From Molossus alvarezi (taxonomy: Eukaryota > Chordata > Mammalia > Chiroptera > Molossidae): a stretch of 64,000 bases of DNA. This document shows, in pieces, positions 1 to 10,576 of the stretch (positions are counted from its first letter, which is position 1; each line of letters starts with the position of its first letter). Location of the stretch: positions 161,066,290 to 161,130,289 of the forward strand of contig CM073885.1 in the NCBI GenBank assembly GCA_037176705.1, written 5' to 3'. The translations under genes were made by a program, and so were the position numbers. Under the pieces are notes generated by a model. The model searched no databases and was not told the origin of the DNA. It saw only the letters and a program-made list of their open reading frames with translations.

Positions 1-454
1 AGCGTGACTTAGGAAGCCCCCCCAGCTCAGGGTCCCCTCACGATGGGAAATAAAGAGGGGGTGGCGGGGGAGCCAAGTGAGGGGCCCCAGGGGCTGCAGG
101 CAGCCTTTGCAGAGGCCGGTTCCTGGCGCAGGGAGAGGGCGCGGAGCTCTCTGTCCCAAGGGTTTCGGCCTTGGAACTGGACCCAGCCGCTGAAAGGTTC
201 AGCCGGAAACTGAAGACGCCGGCAGGAGGAAGAGCGGGGCAGAGCCGATGCACGAGGCAAGCCCGAGCTCGCGGGGTGCCCAGCGCGGCCGGCATGAACC
301 CCTCAGCCGAGCACACACTGGAGCAGAGTAGCTGCAGCCAGTGCCTGGCCGGGTACAGCAGGGCAGGAGCGTGCCCAGATCTGCCCAAGTCGGGCTTTTG
401 TCATTAACCTGAGCAGCAGCTACCTGTGTGTCATGTAATCCTTAGTATGCAGTT
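1..454. other. GC-rich single-copy-looking DNA, no gene recognised
   Basis: The first ~310 bases are GC-rich with a cluster of CpGs around 180-300. Short ORFs exist on both strands but none shows a recognisable domain, splice pattern or codon signal. It could be a small CpG patch or a conserved noncoding piece; I cannot tell which. Confidence 0.4.
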
Positions 455-612
455 TCTCTTTTAATCCCACAACATGCCTGGGAAGCAAGTCCTTTCATTT
501 CCATTGAACAAATCGGGACAGTGAAGCTGAGAGAGGTTCAGTGATTTTCCTGGGGACCGAGGAGGGAGGTAGATGAGCAAGGATTAGAACCCAAACCCAC
601 ACTCACCTCTCC
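455..612 (-). mobile_element. MIR SINE fragment
   Basis: Read on the minus strand this matches the body of the mammalian-wide MIR. The plus strand shows the decayed order 'ttttaatcccacaacatgc', then 'gaagctgagagaggttcagt', then 'ggattagaacccaaaccca', corresponding to the MIR segments for -ctcatttaatcctcacaac-, -aaactgaggcacagagagg- and -gattcgaaccca-. It is heavily diverged and has no visible target duplication, as expected for a repeat more than 100 My old. Confidence 0.65.
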
Positions 613-617
613 TGGTG

Positions 618-835
618 TCATAGTAATAGCTCGCCCTGATACAGAGCCGTTCCGTGCCAGGCACACACTTTCCATACGTTCATGTGAGGCTTACAACCCC
701 CTGATAGGGTGGGTATCATTACTGTGTCCATTGAACTGATGAGGAAATAGTGGCACCAGATTAAGTAATGGGCCACACAGCTGAGTGGCAGGGCCAGGTT
801 CCCGAGCCAGCTGGAACGGCTCCCAAGTGCAGGGC
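618..835 (-). mobile_element. MIR SINE, near full length
   Basis: Minus-strand MIR. On the plus strand: 'gtgccaggcacacactttcc', 'aggcttacaaccccctgata', 'ctgatgaggaaatagtggca', then 'gccacacagctgagtggcag'. The order and spacing match MIR from its 3' end through the conserved core. It sits directly after another MIR of the same orientation. Confidence 0.75.
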
Positions 836-879
836 TGGGCATGAAGCAGTGACTGTCGGTGTGTGCTCCCGGGCCTGAG

Positions 880-950
880 CCTCAAGAGCACTGCAAACTT
901 GATAGAAATGCAGATTGTCAGGTCTCACCCCAGAATCAAAGCAGGTGATC
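880..950. mobile_element. MER5-like hAT-Charlie fragment
   Basis: 'cttgatagaaatgcagattg' followed by 'tcaggtctcaccccagaatc' resembles the MER5 body ('gaaatgcagattctcaggccccaccccaga'). No terminal inverted repeat is visible, so this is a partial copy. Confidence 0.5.
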
Positions 951-1034
951 TGGCCATGCCCTATCCCTCCTGTAGGTGGCACTCTCTCCAGTTAACCCTG
1001 GAGAGTAGCTGACACCCTCTTACATTCTTCTTCC

Positions 1035-1172
1035 TGGAAGTGTGGTCTCTGAACAAGCAACAAGGGTGCTTGTTAGAACTGCAGAGTCTCAGGCTCCCCC
1101 TAGGTCTACAAGCCAGAACCTGTGTTTTAACAAGATCCCTAGGTCTCAAAAATTGAGAAGCTCTGACCCAGG
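1035..1172. mobile_element. MER5A-like nonautonomous hAT-Charlie element
   Basis: The stretch runs from 'gtggtctctgaacaagcaac' through 'ttgttagaactgcagagtct' and 'cctgtgttttaacaagatcc' to 'aaaattgagaagctctg'. This follows MER5A from one terminal repeat (related to 'cagtggttctcaaac') to the other ('gttgagaaccactg'). The termini are decayed but still partly complementary. Confidence 0.65.
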
Positions 1173-1639
1173 GTATTGCAGGGTGGGGTCGCACGGAGGA
1201 GACTGCCCTCAGATCTCACTGCTTCTGAGACAATGAAGAGAGGGAAACTGCTTTCCCCGTGTCACCTGGAGGAACGTCAGTCAGGAGACACAGTCCTTTG
1301 CTGGAAGGTGGTCTGCTAGTTAAGGTAGCAGCAGCCAGGTTAACAGATGGACAAAGTCTCCGTGACTCAGTCTAATAGGTATTTATTGTTTGTGCAAAAT
1401 CAAGTCAGTGGGGAGGGTTCTGTTACCCAGCAAGTTAGAAGTGATGTCCATGGCTTTCCCCTCTCACTCACAGCCACCCCTACCTGCGAGGCAAGGTGGG
1501 AAATGTGACCTAAACCTAAGGAGCAGCCCACGGTCTCTACCACGTTCACTGGAAATTTACCTCTCAACTGTTTGGGTATCAAGTCAGCAAATGAACAAAT
1601 GTGTGCACGATAATCAAATAATGAGTAAGAGTCATTTAT
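1173..1639. other. No recognisable feature
   Basis: Mixed-composition sequence between a MER5-like element and an L2 fragment. I see no repeat family, gene or structured RNA in it. Confidence 0.4.
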
Positions 1640-1915
1640 TCACCCATGCATGTGTTCATTCAACAAACATTTGTTAAGGCCTGGTATGTGGAGGAACTTG
1701 GAATAATAAATGAATAAAATTGCTTCTTCTCACAAAGAGCCCAGCATCCAGAGGGGGAAGATGACAAGCGGCCCAGTGACTGGCAACTGTGGGTAGCAAA
1801 AAGCACTAGTGCTCTGGGAACGTGGGAGAGGTTATCAAGCAAGGATATCAGGGAAGGCTTCCTGGAGGAAGTGACACTGAGCCAGGTTTAGACACGTGGA
1901 AGGAATAAACAAGGC
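1640..1915 (-). mobile_element. L2 LINE 3' fragment
   Basis: 'gttcattcaacaaacatttg' is the reverse complement of the L2 3' end. Further on, 'caaagagcccagcatccaga' and 'tcagggaaggcttcctggag' follow the known antisense order of the L2 3' region (the latter antisense to the 'ctccaggaagccttccctga' motif). The element is therefore L2 in minus orientation, 3' part only. Confidence 0.7.
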
Positions 1916-4099
1916 AAAGAATAAAGTTTGAATACTTAAGACAGCCGAGCAAGCTGCTTCTGTGAAGCCGTGGAGAAACTCAATTTGGGAAACTGAGGTG
2001 TTGGTCGGCTTAATGGTGGTGTCAGGGATGGTGAGGGACATGAAGCAATCCAATTCACTTGGCTAGGTTGCCTGTTTCCTGTGGGACAGGAAACAGCGAA
2101 CCTGTGGTCTGGCCCCTGACAGCAGGAAAAGAGGCAAATAGTTCTAACCACACACTTGTATGTATCCTCACGCATAGTCACCCAGAAAACAAGAACACAC
2201 ACCACCTACAATGAGTTTCCTCACTGAAATGCCCTATATAGTGGCAGGAATGGAGGAGCAAGCTGCTTCAAACTACCCCATATTTGTTAGTCCTGGAATG
2301 GCTGTCACCTGCCCTGCCCTGGAAACCCTTTCCTTACAGAGGGATGTGCAGAGGTCACACGCTGCCCCAGTCTGCGGGGCTTTTGGAAAAGCTGGTGACC
2401 ATATCTCCACCAACCATCAGCCCCAAAGACATCCTTTAGAAGTTCTGTGGGACAGGACACAAAGTTCTGTCTTTCATAATTAGGAAGTGATGGATAACTT
2501 AATCAGAACAGAGAGTGGTTCACAGGATGTCACCTCCTCTCATTTGTTGGACTACGAGCCCCCATTAATCACCGGTCTTTCCAAATGCAGAACAGACAGG
2601 TTGATTAGAAGCTTAGTGCTGGGGTAACCTTGCCACTGCTCCCTGATCTGCTTCAAAAATGCTGCCAATACATCACAGCCAACACCACTGTCACCGGCCA
2701 GCCTCTGCTCCTCATGAACCTTTTGAGAAGCCAAAGGAATATCTGCACATCCAGGAAGCATGTCCCATCCCACCTCCTTCCGCTGTGGGTCCCGAAAGCC
2801 GTGCCACAGCAGGTGCACCCATGAGGCGGTCCCTGGAGGTTTCATCCCACAAGGGCCCCGAGCTCTGCTCTCACTGTCATGCTGTCTCCTGCACACTGAA
2901 GCAGGTTTAAGTCCTGTTTGAAAGGACGATCCTCCTCTCCTGACCTTCTCTCCTACGGGTGCTTCTGCAGGATGCTTTTCTTGAAACTCTTTGTTCACGG
3001 AAGCCTGTAGCCCTAGTGTCAGCAGGACTGCGAATGAGTTCCTCTCCGCCATCTGTCCCCCTGTGGACTAGGATGCTCACCGGGCAGGCCCTGGTTGCTG
3101 GCAGGGGACTCCTGGATCCCTCAGCACTGTTCATGGCCACCTCCCTGAGCTGCGTGCTCCATCTGAAACCAACACCTTCCCCAACAAAAGACTACTCAGT
3201 CCAGTGGGTTCCTAGTTCCTCACTGTAGAAACACATCTGGCTGATTATGCAGGAAGGACCTTTGTAAAGAGAAAGGTCATGCAGGAGGTTAAAGAATTTC
3301 CCTGCGAGCCAGAGTATTGCTGGATTCAGGGTTATATGGCCAGGAAAGATGCCCCAAATCCTTCCACCAGAGGGGCCCCCTGAGGACCTCCTCCACATCA
3401 GGCCCTGATGAGGCAGCTTGCTCCCCAGAGCGGCAGCCTGGACACCAGGCACCCTCCTGAGGACAGCTCCCACTGCTGTGGCCACTGGGAGGTTTCTTGG
3501 TGCCCAGGATTCCCGGACACCAGCTTCCCACTCCAGGTCTAAGGCCAATGCATGTGCCAGTTCCCGTGCCCACACCCCACCTCCAGGGAACCTGAAAAAG
3601 TGAGTGAGCAGCAAATATTTTTAGCTTTCGTGGCCGGAAATTGCTTCTGGCCCTGCAAGACATCCATCCCATGGGCACAAACAGAGAGGAGGTTAATGTT
3701 GGCCGCTTCTGTCTCATGCCTGTGAGGGATGAAATGAGGTTGTAATTCATCGACACTGGCTGGCTCATAACATTATTCCTAACAGGCGCTAACGCTTTCC
3801 GGCTCTGACGACGGGTGCACTGCCCACCCTCCTGCCACGTCTCCAAACTCTTGCAGACGTCTGCTGTTGTCTCCTTACCGCTCTGCTGGCGGGGACTGGT
3901 AGCCTCTGACGCTCCGGGTGTTCAGGGGAAGAAGGGTCTGGGAGTTTCGATTTTTTTTGGCTAGCAGTGGGCGTTTGTACAGTTACATTTCTGTCTGTCA
4001 CCTCCTTACCTTTGCAGTTTGCTGCCCCGAAGCGGACTCTGTCTCTCTCAAGATTGCCAGTTGCTGTGTCTTCAGTACCCGCCATGTAGACTTCATTTC
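1916..4099. other. Single-copy-looking DNA, no gene recognised
   Basis: About 2.2 kb with no SINE or L1. It carries several overlapping ORFs of 140-185 codons on the minus strand between about 2550 and 3850, in a moderately GC-rich part. None has a recognisable domain, they overlap one another in different frames, and no splice-site or start context singles one out. I treat them as chance ORFs. Confidence 0.45.
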
Positions 4100-4175
4100 G
4101 GGCCAGGAATTTCTTGGATGCCTGTTAAAATTCAGATTCTTGGCACCTAGATCCAGAATTATGGTGTAGTGGGTG
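4100..4175. mobile_element. MER5-like fragment
   Basis: 'tggatgcctgttaaaattca' then 'gattcttggcacctagatcc' is similar to the MER5 body ('ttaaaaatgcagattcctgggcccc'). The match is short and diverged. Confidence 0.4.
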
Positions 4176-4854
4176 TTTGATAGAACTGGCCAAGACTTTC
4201 CAAGTTAAACTTCTTTGGCAATTTCACAAACTCTCTGAGAATCACCATTACTGTCCTCACTGCTAACTGCTTGAGGATTTAGGGAATCTATGCCTCCACC
4301 CAGGCTCTGGACAGCTCACCCACCCATGGCCGAGGAAGTACATTCCAGCTGTCCTGGGCTTCCAGGTGATGCTAAATGTGCTCCGAGTCAGAAGGATGCC
4401 TGTGGGGCGAGTCGGGGCTTCCACTGCATCCGTAGATATCCATACTTATTCTCGTACCCTTTTCTTTCACCCTCCCTTACTCAGGTAACCAGCCGTCTTG
4501 CTTGGAGTGAACTTCAGCTCTTACTTGGGGATGTTGGCCTCTTGAGGGGGCCTCCTTTCTCTAGCCCCACTAGGTGAAAGGAAGTGATTATTATTGCCTT
4601 ATACCTTAGGAACAGAGAGCTCAGTGAAAATTGGCTGCTAAGTTCTAAGTCAGAGTCTCAGACTCACTGTGGCTCCCATGGTATTAAAACCCCACCCCCA
4701 TCAGTTTCTAGGAAATGACACTCCTGCTTCCTGAGGAATGCAGGGCAGTGGTCTCAACGATAAGGAGGCCAACAGACTGTCCTTTGCACCATGTGATAAG
4801 AAAGATTCATCTTTGTAGCCAGAGCTACCTCCTTAGCAGTGTAAGGGTCTCTCC
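4176..4854. other. No recognisable feature
   Basis: Single-copy-looking DNA. A weak MIR-like stretch may lie near 4580-4640 ('gattattattgccttatacc') but it is too decayed to call. Confidence 0.35.
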
Positions 4855-4935
4855 TTCATTCATTCGCTAACTCATGCCTTCGCCAAATATTACTTGGATG
4901 CCTACTGTGTGCGAGGCCCCGTTCAGGCCTGTGTT
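4855..4935 (-). mobile_element. L2 LINE 3' end fragment
   Basis: 'ttcattcattcgctaactca', then 'ccaaatattacttggatgcc' and 'tactgtgtgcgaggcccc', resemble the antisense L2 3' terminus (ttcattcaacaaatatttattgag...ctactatgtgccaggc). Minus orientation. Confidence 0.6.
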
Positions 4936-5415
4936 ATGGTGGGTTCTTGCCTTTTTCTGGGTTCGTGGAAAGGAGCCTGTGTGAGTCAAGGCCGTGCAAG
5001 ACACAGACCCCAAGACAAGGTTACCCACGCAAGGATTTCATTAGAGGAAATGTTCGCAGGACGGAGAAGAGCTGGGAAGGCTGGGCGGGCGCCCAGAAGG
5101 CAATGCAAGTCTGACCTTGAGAGAAGGAGGGAGTGCTAGGCTCTGGATGTTTGTGTTCCCCCCAACTCATATGTTGAAATCCTCACCCCCAGAGGTGATG
5201 ATACTAAGAGGCAAGGTCTCTGGTAGGTGCTTACATCGCGAGAGTGGAGCCCTGGTGGATAGAATCAGTGCGCTTATGGAAGAGGCTCCAAAGAGACCCC
5301 CCGCCCCTCCGGCCACGCAGGGCTGGGGGGAGAAGGCTGTGCCCGGAGGAGGCCCTCACCTATGCATGCCGCTGGCCTGACCTCCGACTGTCAGCCTCTA
5401 AAACTGTGAGAAATA

Positions 5416-5871
5416 CAGTTGACCCTTGAACAGCGTGGGGATTAGGGTCGCGGACACCCGTATGTCCAAAATCCACGTATAACTTTTGACTCCCCCAAAA
5501 CTTAACTACAAAGAGCCTACTGTTGACCAGAAGCCTCACTGATAACATAAACAGCCAATTAATACATTTCTTGTAAGTTATACAGGTTGGGGCAAAAGTA
5601 GGTTTGTAGTTGTTTTTATGGACAATAATAGAATAATTAATCAATAATAATACAAGAATAAACTCTGTTTCACGTACTCACAACTGTAAACCTCCTTTCG
5701 CCTGCCCTGTATGTATTACATACTGTATTCTTACAATCAAGTAAGGCAGAGAAAAGAAAATGTTGCTAAGAAAATCATAAGGAAGAGAAGAACATTTCAG
5801 TATTTATTGATAACAATCTGCATGTAAGTGAACCCGCCCAGTTCAAACCCTATTCGTTCAAAGGTCAGCTG
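5416..5871 (+). mobile_element. Tigger-type (TcMar) nonautonomous DNA transposon
   Basis: It begins 'cagttgacccttgaacagcg' and ends 'cgttcaaaggtcagctg', the imperfect inverted termini of the Tigger family that starts 'cagttgacccttgaac'. It is flanked by TA on both sides (5414-5415 and 5872-5873). Internal segments such as 'aacttttgactccccc' and 'agcctactgttgacc' fit the family. It is itself interrupted by a mariner MITE at 5583-5709. No transposase remains. Confidence 0.85.
5583..5709 (+). mobile_element. Mariner-type MITE nested in the Tigger
   Basis: A 127-bp element bounded by TA (5581-5582 and 5710-5711). Its left end 'caggttggggcaaaagtagg' and the reverse complement of its right end 'cagggcaggcgaaaggagg' form terminal inverted repeats of about 30 bp with several mismatches. 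The middle is AT-rich with no ORF. The termini are the mariner/MADE1-like type ('ggttggtgcaaaagtaatt' in primates) but a different subfamily. Removing it restores the expected Tigger sequence 'gttatatgtatta'. Confidence 0.85.
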
Positions 5872-5941
5872 TAAACTCCTGTTGTTTAGAAGCCACCCAG
5901 TCTGTGCTATTGTGTTAAAAGAGCCTGAACGGACCAAGACA

Positions 5942-6498
5942 GGGAAGAAGTTTGTGTGGACGGGTCCTAAACTGCCGAGTGGTAGCAGGAGTTGCCTCAG
6001 CCGTGGGGGTACTTGAACCTACACAGGCCACCAATGCATGCAGCACCTCCCAGGGGAGGGTCTCCTGCGGCACCTCCTCTGTGGCATCTGCCCTCGCAAC
6101 TGGTCACTGGCAGGGAGCAGCCAGCGGGAGGCCAGGCCTCAGCCCAGGCAGCACAGCAGGGGGCGTCGATGCATAGCGGAGGGCCCTCCATCAGGTATGC
6201 CCTCTGCTGACTGAGGTCTGCCAGGGGCCTTCTCCTGGTGGCCACAGAGCCATGCTTTTGACCAAAACCAGAATGAGAAAGGGAGCACGAGGAAATTTTG
6301 GCACGGAGTCAGATCTAACCTAAGAGGAAGTTTTATCTATCTTCCCGAGATGGCTTGGGTTTGCCCGGTCCATACCCATTTCCCACCTTGTAAAGGCAAG
6401 GAATGATTTAGGGCCAGTGTCTATCAATTCTGCCAGGTGCTGGTTTGAGTTTGCTCTCTTACTTATGGAGGAAAGTTCATTGTGCAAATGTTTTCATG
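5942..6498. other. No recognisable feature
   Basis: GC-rich at 6000-6250 with short ORFs on both strands, then AT-richer. I recognise no gene or repeat. Confidence 0.4.
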
Positions 6499-6510
6499 AG
6501 ATGGTCTTTG

Positions 6511-6547
6511 TTTTGTTTTGTTTTGTTTTGTTTTGTTTTTGTTTTGG
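6511..6547. repeat. (GTTTT)n microsatellite
   Basis: Repeats of gtttt, about six units plus a longer T-run, at the tail of the adjacent minus-strand SINE. It probably grew from the SINE A-tail. Confidence 0.9.
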
Positions 6548-6748
6548 TTAATCCTCAATCTAGGATATTTTTCCATTGACTTTTAAAGAGAGTGGAAAGG
6601 AGGGAGGGAGGAAGAGAAAGAGAAGCATCAATGTGAGAGACACATCGATAGGTTGCCTCCCACACAACCCCGACTGTGGCCAAGGATTGAACCTGCACCC
6701 CAGGTATGTGCCTTTGACCAGGAATCAAACCCAGGACTGGCCAGGGCA
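6515..6748 (-). mobile_element. Ves-type tRNA SINE lacking the A-box region
   Basis: Minus-strand SINE. From the plus strand: tail 'ttaatcctcaatctaggata', GA-rich region, 'cacatcgataggttgcctcc', then 'caggaatcaaacccaggac' running straight into 'tggccagggca'. The ~45 bp that normally carries the A box is missing. The tail has become (GTTTT)n at 6511-6547. A 16-bp target duplication with one mismatch flanks it (6499-6514 and 6749-6764, 'agatggtctttgtttt'). Confidence 0.9.
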
Positions 6749-6764
6749 AGATGGCCTTTGTTTT

Positions 6765-7384
6765 CAGAGCTGCTGCAAATGGAGTCTTTGCCTGTGAAAA
6801 AGCTGAGTTCCAGGACCTCCATCCTGCAGTCAGAAGCCCCCTCTCACCCTTCTGCATCTCACAATCAGGGCTTCTTTATCTGCCATATCAGAAGTTAGCA
6901 GATCCCAGTATAAGCAAGTCTTGGGGTAATTCTCAGTATCGGCTTTCCACTGAAGCAGAAAACACAGGAAGCATAACACTTGATTAAATCTATTCAACCT
7001 ACCCATTCCAATGCCTCCAATTTCATATTAACGGAGAAATAAACAGGCAAATACCACCCACCAGTGCGCATTCTTCACTTGAATCCGAAGTGAAAACCAA
7101 GCCTTCGGGCAGCACTCAGGTTTTCCTAACAGATGCTACACACGTTTCTGGAGTGAAACATGTTCCTGTTTTTCTGTGTCAGCTCTGGTTCCTAATAGGA
7201 TGGTGTAAGGAGGCAGGGCATGAAATTTTCATAACCAGTCCCCTCTATTTACATGCACGAAAGCTGAGATAGCCAGGGATGGAAACAACTAATGCATATG
7301 CAATCTGAAGTGTTTCTGAATATTGGTGCTGTTTTCCTGGTGCTTTGAAATCGATAAGTGAGGACGTCATTTGCACTCTTTTTC
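6765..7384. other. No recognisable feature
   Basis: Single-copy-looking DNA with no repeat or gene I can identify. Confidence 0.4.
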
Positions 7385-7460
7385 TTTAGTCATTTGCACA
7401 GATATTTACTGAGTGTCTATTATGGGCAAGGTTTTTTAAATAGAGAATACAGTATAGACA
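7385..7460 (-). mobile_element. L2 LINE 3' end fragment
   Basis: 'gcacagatatttactgagtg' and 'tctattatgggcaaggtttt' match the antisense L2 3' terminus (caaatatttattgagcgcctactatgtgccagg). Minus orientation, short. Confidence 0.5.
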
Positions 7461-7856
7461 GAGATGCTGATAGACAAGGGGATGGGTTCAGGGGAGGTAA
7501 GTGGAGTTTTACATAGATTTCTGTGCACAAGGAAGAACTAGCATATAAGCACATAAGCACTGTTACCTTAGTCTATGGTAGGAAGACTATAATCGTGGTA
7601 TATCTAACAAGGTAAGAGTAATTATTTATTTTTCCTATGTAGTTTGTGATTTCCTGAGAGATACTACATAAACTAGAAATAGACCAACCAGGATGGGATG
7701 GGACCTTTGATTAGCAACGATCGAGGAATAACCAGAGATGCTAAGATTGCACTGTCATGCAGTAGCCCCTCCTACATGTGGCTGCTTGCAATGCGCCTTG
7801 TCTGAACTGAGCTGCTCTGAGTATAAAATACCCTCTGGAGTTCGAAGACAGGGCTG
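7461..7856. other. Mostly featureless; possible hAT fragment at its right end
   Basis: Most is unrecognised. At 7745-7830, 'gcactgtcatgcagtagccc' and 'ctacatgtggctgcttgcaa' are reminiscent of a MER-type DNA transposon carrying 'agccacatgtggct'. The match is weak. Confidence 0.3.
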
Positions 7857-7965
7857 CTCTAGACTGTAAGCTTCCAGGAGATGGGTTCTCGTATTGCATC
7901 CTTGGAACACAACACACTTTCTGGAATGTACAAGGGTGTCTAAGATGTTTGTTGAATGGATGCGT
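7857..7965 (+). mobile_element. L2 LINE 3' end
   Basis: 'ctagactgtaagcttccagg' ... 'gatgtttgttgaatggatg' is the sense-strand L2 3' terminus (actgtaagctcc...tatttgttgaatgaatg). Plus orientation; the middle is shortened. Confidence 0.7.
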
Positions 7966-9924
7966 GTGAGTTAAGTACACGTCAACACTGTCACCAATAG
8001 TAAGGTATCATTTATTACCTCACTTGTCACCCACTCTTAGTATCCCATTCATTCTCCATCCACGGCACTTTTGTGCCTCTGACACATCTCCTCAGAACTT
8101 GCTCTAGGGTGTCCAATACGCAGATGGCCGTCACAGACCCTGGGCCACAGCCGCGCTGGCGGCCGAGTCAGGCTCTGCAGGCAGACACCTCCCTGCCAGC
8201 GGATCTGTGGGACTCAGAAACTCTCTGAAGGGAGGGTTAGCTCTCCATACCCTCCTTTCCCTCCCTGCTTTCTAACCACTTAAATTTCTCAAAAAATTTT
8301 AGTGGACCCAAAAGAAATGTGTTCCGTCCTTTCTTTTCTCTGGTGGTTTTATAGCCGCCATTCTTGCTTGTAGTCATTCTTCTGACTCTCCCTCATTGTC
8401 AGGTTTCCAGTGGTCATTTCTTCCTGCTCCGAAATTAGAGGCTTTAAAGGAATGAGAGATAAGGAAACCAAAAAAAAGGGGGAGAATTTTAGAATTGTGC
8501 CTAAAAATAAGAATCAATTTGTTCTAAGTGAGGCTGTGCAGGGCCATGGACAGAGTTTGGAGCATGGACTTGGTTCTCTTTTTGCTGCCTCTCCCCAGGG
8601 CTTCTGCGTCCTGCTGGTCCCTGGCTGCATTTGAGGTGATTGATGTTACCAGGAAAGTGAGCTCTGAAAAACGAGGTTACGTTGTATCTAGGATAATGAA
8701 GTATTTGGAAAGTTAGAAGCAATTGGGGTGAGGTTAAGACAGCACTTGGCCAAGGCACTCAGATCTCCCCAACCATACCTCCCAATGACTATTTTAGGAA
8801 AACATATACACAGAGAACGAGAGTAGGACCCGGGTCCCTCTAGTGGGAAGGCCAGAGCTCGCCCATAGAGAGGAGAGCCGGAGGGAAAGAATAAGGGAGA
8901 GCAGGGAACGGATCTCCTCAAGTCTGGGTGGAGAGTGCCCAAGCCTTCCCCCCTAAATCTCTGTCGGAATGCACAGCAGGTAATGGGCAGGGGCAAGTTT
9001 TCCCAGAAGCCTTGGGGTGAAGACAGACCTTCAAAGGAAGCTGTACCAAAGCAGGCTGAGCTTTGAAGGAGCCACCCACTGAGACCACAGCCCCATCCCC
9101 CCGCACTGGAGTCTGGCAGCCCCCCATCGCTCTCAGGGTCCTTGGTGACAGAACGGTTGGGGCGGTGTGGAGTACAGAACAACAGACTTTTCTGACCCGA
9201 CCTTGGAGATCAGAGGTCTGACTCCAAAGGATTCATTGAGAAACAAAGGTGTTCTTTTCAATAACAGAAATTCCCTGAAGAAGAAAAACAAATATGTACA
9301 TACATATATACCTATATGTATATTTCTAATTAGGGCTTTACTACTTAGTCTTTGAAGAAATGGGCAACAAATGATTTCTGAAAATGGGTTGATCATGTGT
9401 ACTTGTATTTTTTAAAGGAACATTTAATTCATTAATGATGATGACATATGAAATGAACATCGATGCACCATACAGCATCTTTGAGCTGGTTTTCTCTTAG
9501 AGTTTGCAAAATCAGTGTCATTCGAAAGAATTTTAAGCACAGATTGTAGTAGATACAGAAGCTCTTCTCCCTCCCATCCCCAAAGTCATTCAGGCAGCCC
9601 TCTTGGTGTGTGTTTCACAATTAGCATGCACTTAAATAGAGCCCTTATTTAATAACCTCTTTGTCTGTCTCTTAATTATAATAATTACACCCACTAAGTG
9701 AAGATAAAGGTGGAAGCATAAAATGGATGTCCTTCTGAATTTGGAAAGAACTAAAGTTTAATCATGACCTTCCTATGAGCACAGCCTAAAGTGTGAAGAT
9801 GCTGAGTCCCAGGGGAGCTATTGTTATCTCTTAAAGGCCTTCACATTCTTTCTAAATCAATTGAGAGAACGTGCAGCCACGGCCACAGAGAAACTACGCA
9901 AAGCAAAGTGTTCTTAACAGCTCT
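7966..9924. other. Single-copy-looking DNA, no gene recognised
   Basis: About 2 kb with no SINE, L1 or MIR that I can identify. A minus-strand ORF of 164 codons (8688-9182) has no recognisable domain and overlaps another frame. The part at 9280-9330 is AT-rich. Nothing further can be supported. Confidence 0.4.
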
Positions 9925-10276
9925 CTCTGTCTCCTGCTCTCTTCTCTGCACTCATCCATCGCACATACCTGCCAGATTAATTCTCCTAAAATGCCTCATT
10001 CATCATGTTACTCCTGCTCACCCATCTTCATCGCTCCTGATTACTTACAGGATTCCACTCAAAAGCGGATTCAGTTGCTCCAGGCCCTCCCCAGCAGCTC
10101 CCACATTCCCATTGCTGACCATCCTCTTCAGGCACTTCCATGCCTGTCCCCTTCCTTCTGAAAAAACAGTTTGCTAGTGTTTCCCACATAATTCTCGAAC
10201 TTTCCCAACACCAGCATTTGCTCACACTATTCCCCAGGCTATAATCTCTTTAATCATTCTCTTTGCCTTTGCAATT
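9925..10276 (+). mobile_element. L2 LINE 3' region fragment
   Basis: The order 'catgttactcctgctcaccc', 'ttacttacaggattccactc', 'ctccaggccctccccagcag', 'cagcatttgctcacactatt' follows the L2 consensus just upstream of its 3' terminus (cactcccctgctc...cctacaggataaagtcc...ggcattcaaggccctcc...tttgctcatgctgttcc). Plus orientation, no intact coding. Confidence 0.6.
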
Positions 10277-10402
10277 CCTCCCTCCCTCCCTCCCTCCCTC
10301 CCTCCCTCCCTCCCTCCCTCCCTCCCTCCCTCCCTCCCTCCCTCCCTCCTTCCTTCCTTCCTTCCTTCCTTCCTTCCTTCCTTCCTTCCTTCCTTCCTTC
10401 CC
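10277..10402. repeat. Compound microsatellite (CCTC)n(CTTC)n
   Basis: About 72 bp of cctc units (10277-10348) switch to about 54 bp of cttc units (10349-10402), with no interruption. It lies inside L2-like sequence. Being a pure purine/pyrimidine tract it could form triplex DNA and is likely length-polymorphic. Confidence 0.97.
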
Positions 10403-10560
10403 TAATTATTGAGCACCTGCCGGGTATCAGGAGCTGCGTGTGAACCCTACTCCCGACTCCGCCTGCCCTGCAGGATGTCCTCCTTCTTCAGAGTACATAG
10501 CACTTAATTTTTTTGTCATTAATTTGTCCATTAATCATAGAATCCTGTGATAATCTCTTA
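10403..10560. mobile_element. Possible L2 continuation
   Basis: 'aattattgagcacctgccgg' resembles the antisense L2 3' end, while 'gagtacatagcacttaattt' resembles sense L2. The orientation is unclear, so this may be two pieces. Confidence 0.35.
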
Positions 10561-10576
10561 CACTATTATTGTACAG

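Larger units (their letters stand above)
5134..5941 (+). mobile_element. Solo LTR of ERVL-MaLR type, split by a Tigger element
   Basis: The copy starts 'tgctaggctctggatgtttg' and ends 'gcctgaacggaccaagaca', the TG...CA form of a MaLR LTR. The halves (5134-5415 and 5872-5941) join cleanly when the Tigger is removed: 'actgtgagaaata' continues into 'aactcctgttgtttagaagc'. Flanking 5-bp sequences 'gggag' (5129-5133) and 'gggaa' (5942-5946) look like the target duplication with one change. No internal retroviral sequence is present, so this is a recombination-derived solo LTR. The exact MaLR subfamily is not certain. Confidence 0.75.

Noticed and set aside
3604..3645. hAT/MER-like words 'caaatatttttagctttcgt'
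   Set aside because: The match to a known MER element is limited to about 25 bp with no terminal repeats.
2552..3846. Overlapping minus-strand ORFs of 140-185 codons
   Set aside because: They overlap one another in different frames, match no family I know, and lie in GC-richer DNA where long chance ORFs are expected.
5010..5075. Possible LTR related to 30850-30920 (shared words 'agaccc...aggat..., gaggaa.tgtt.c.cagg')
   Set aside because: The similarity is short and scattered; I could not define element ends for either place.
10277..10402. CRISPR-like or satellite array
   Set aside because: It is a tetranucleotide microsatellite with no spacers.
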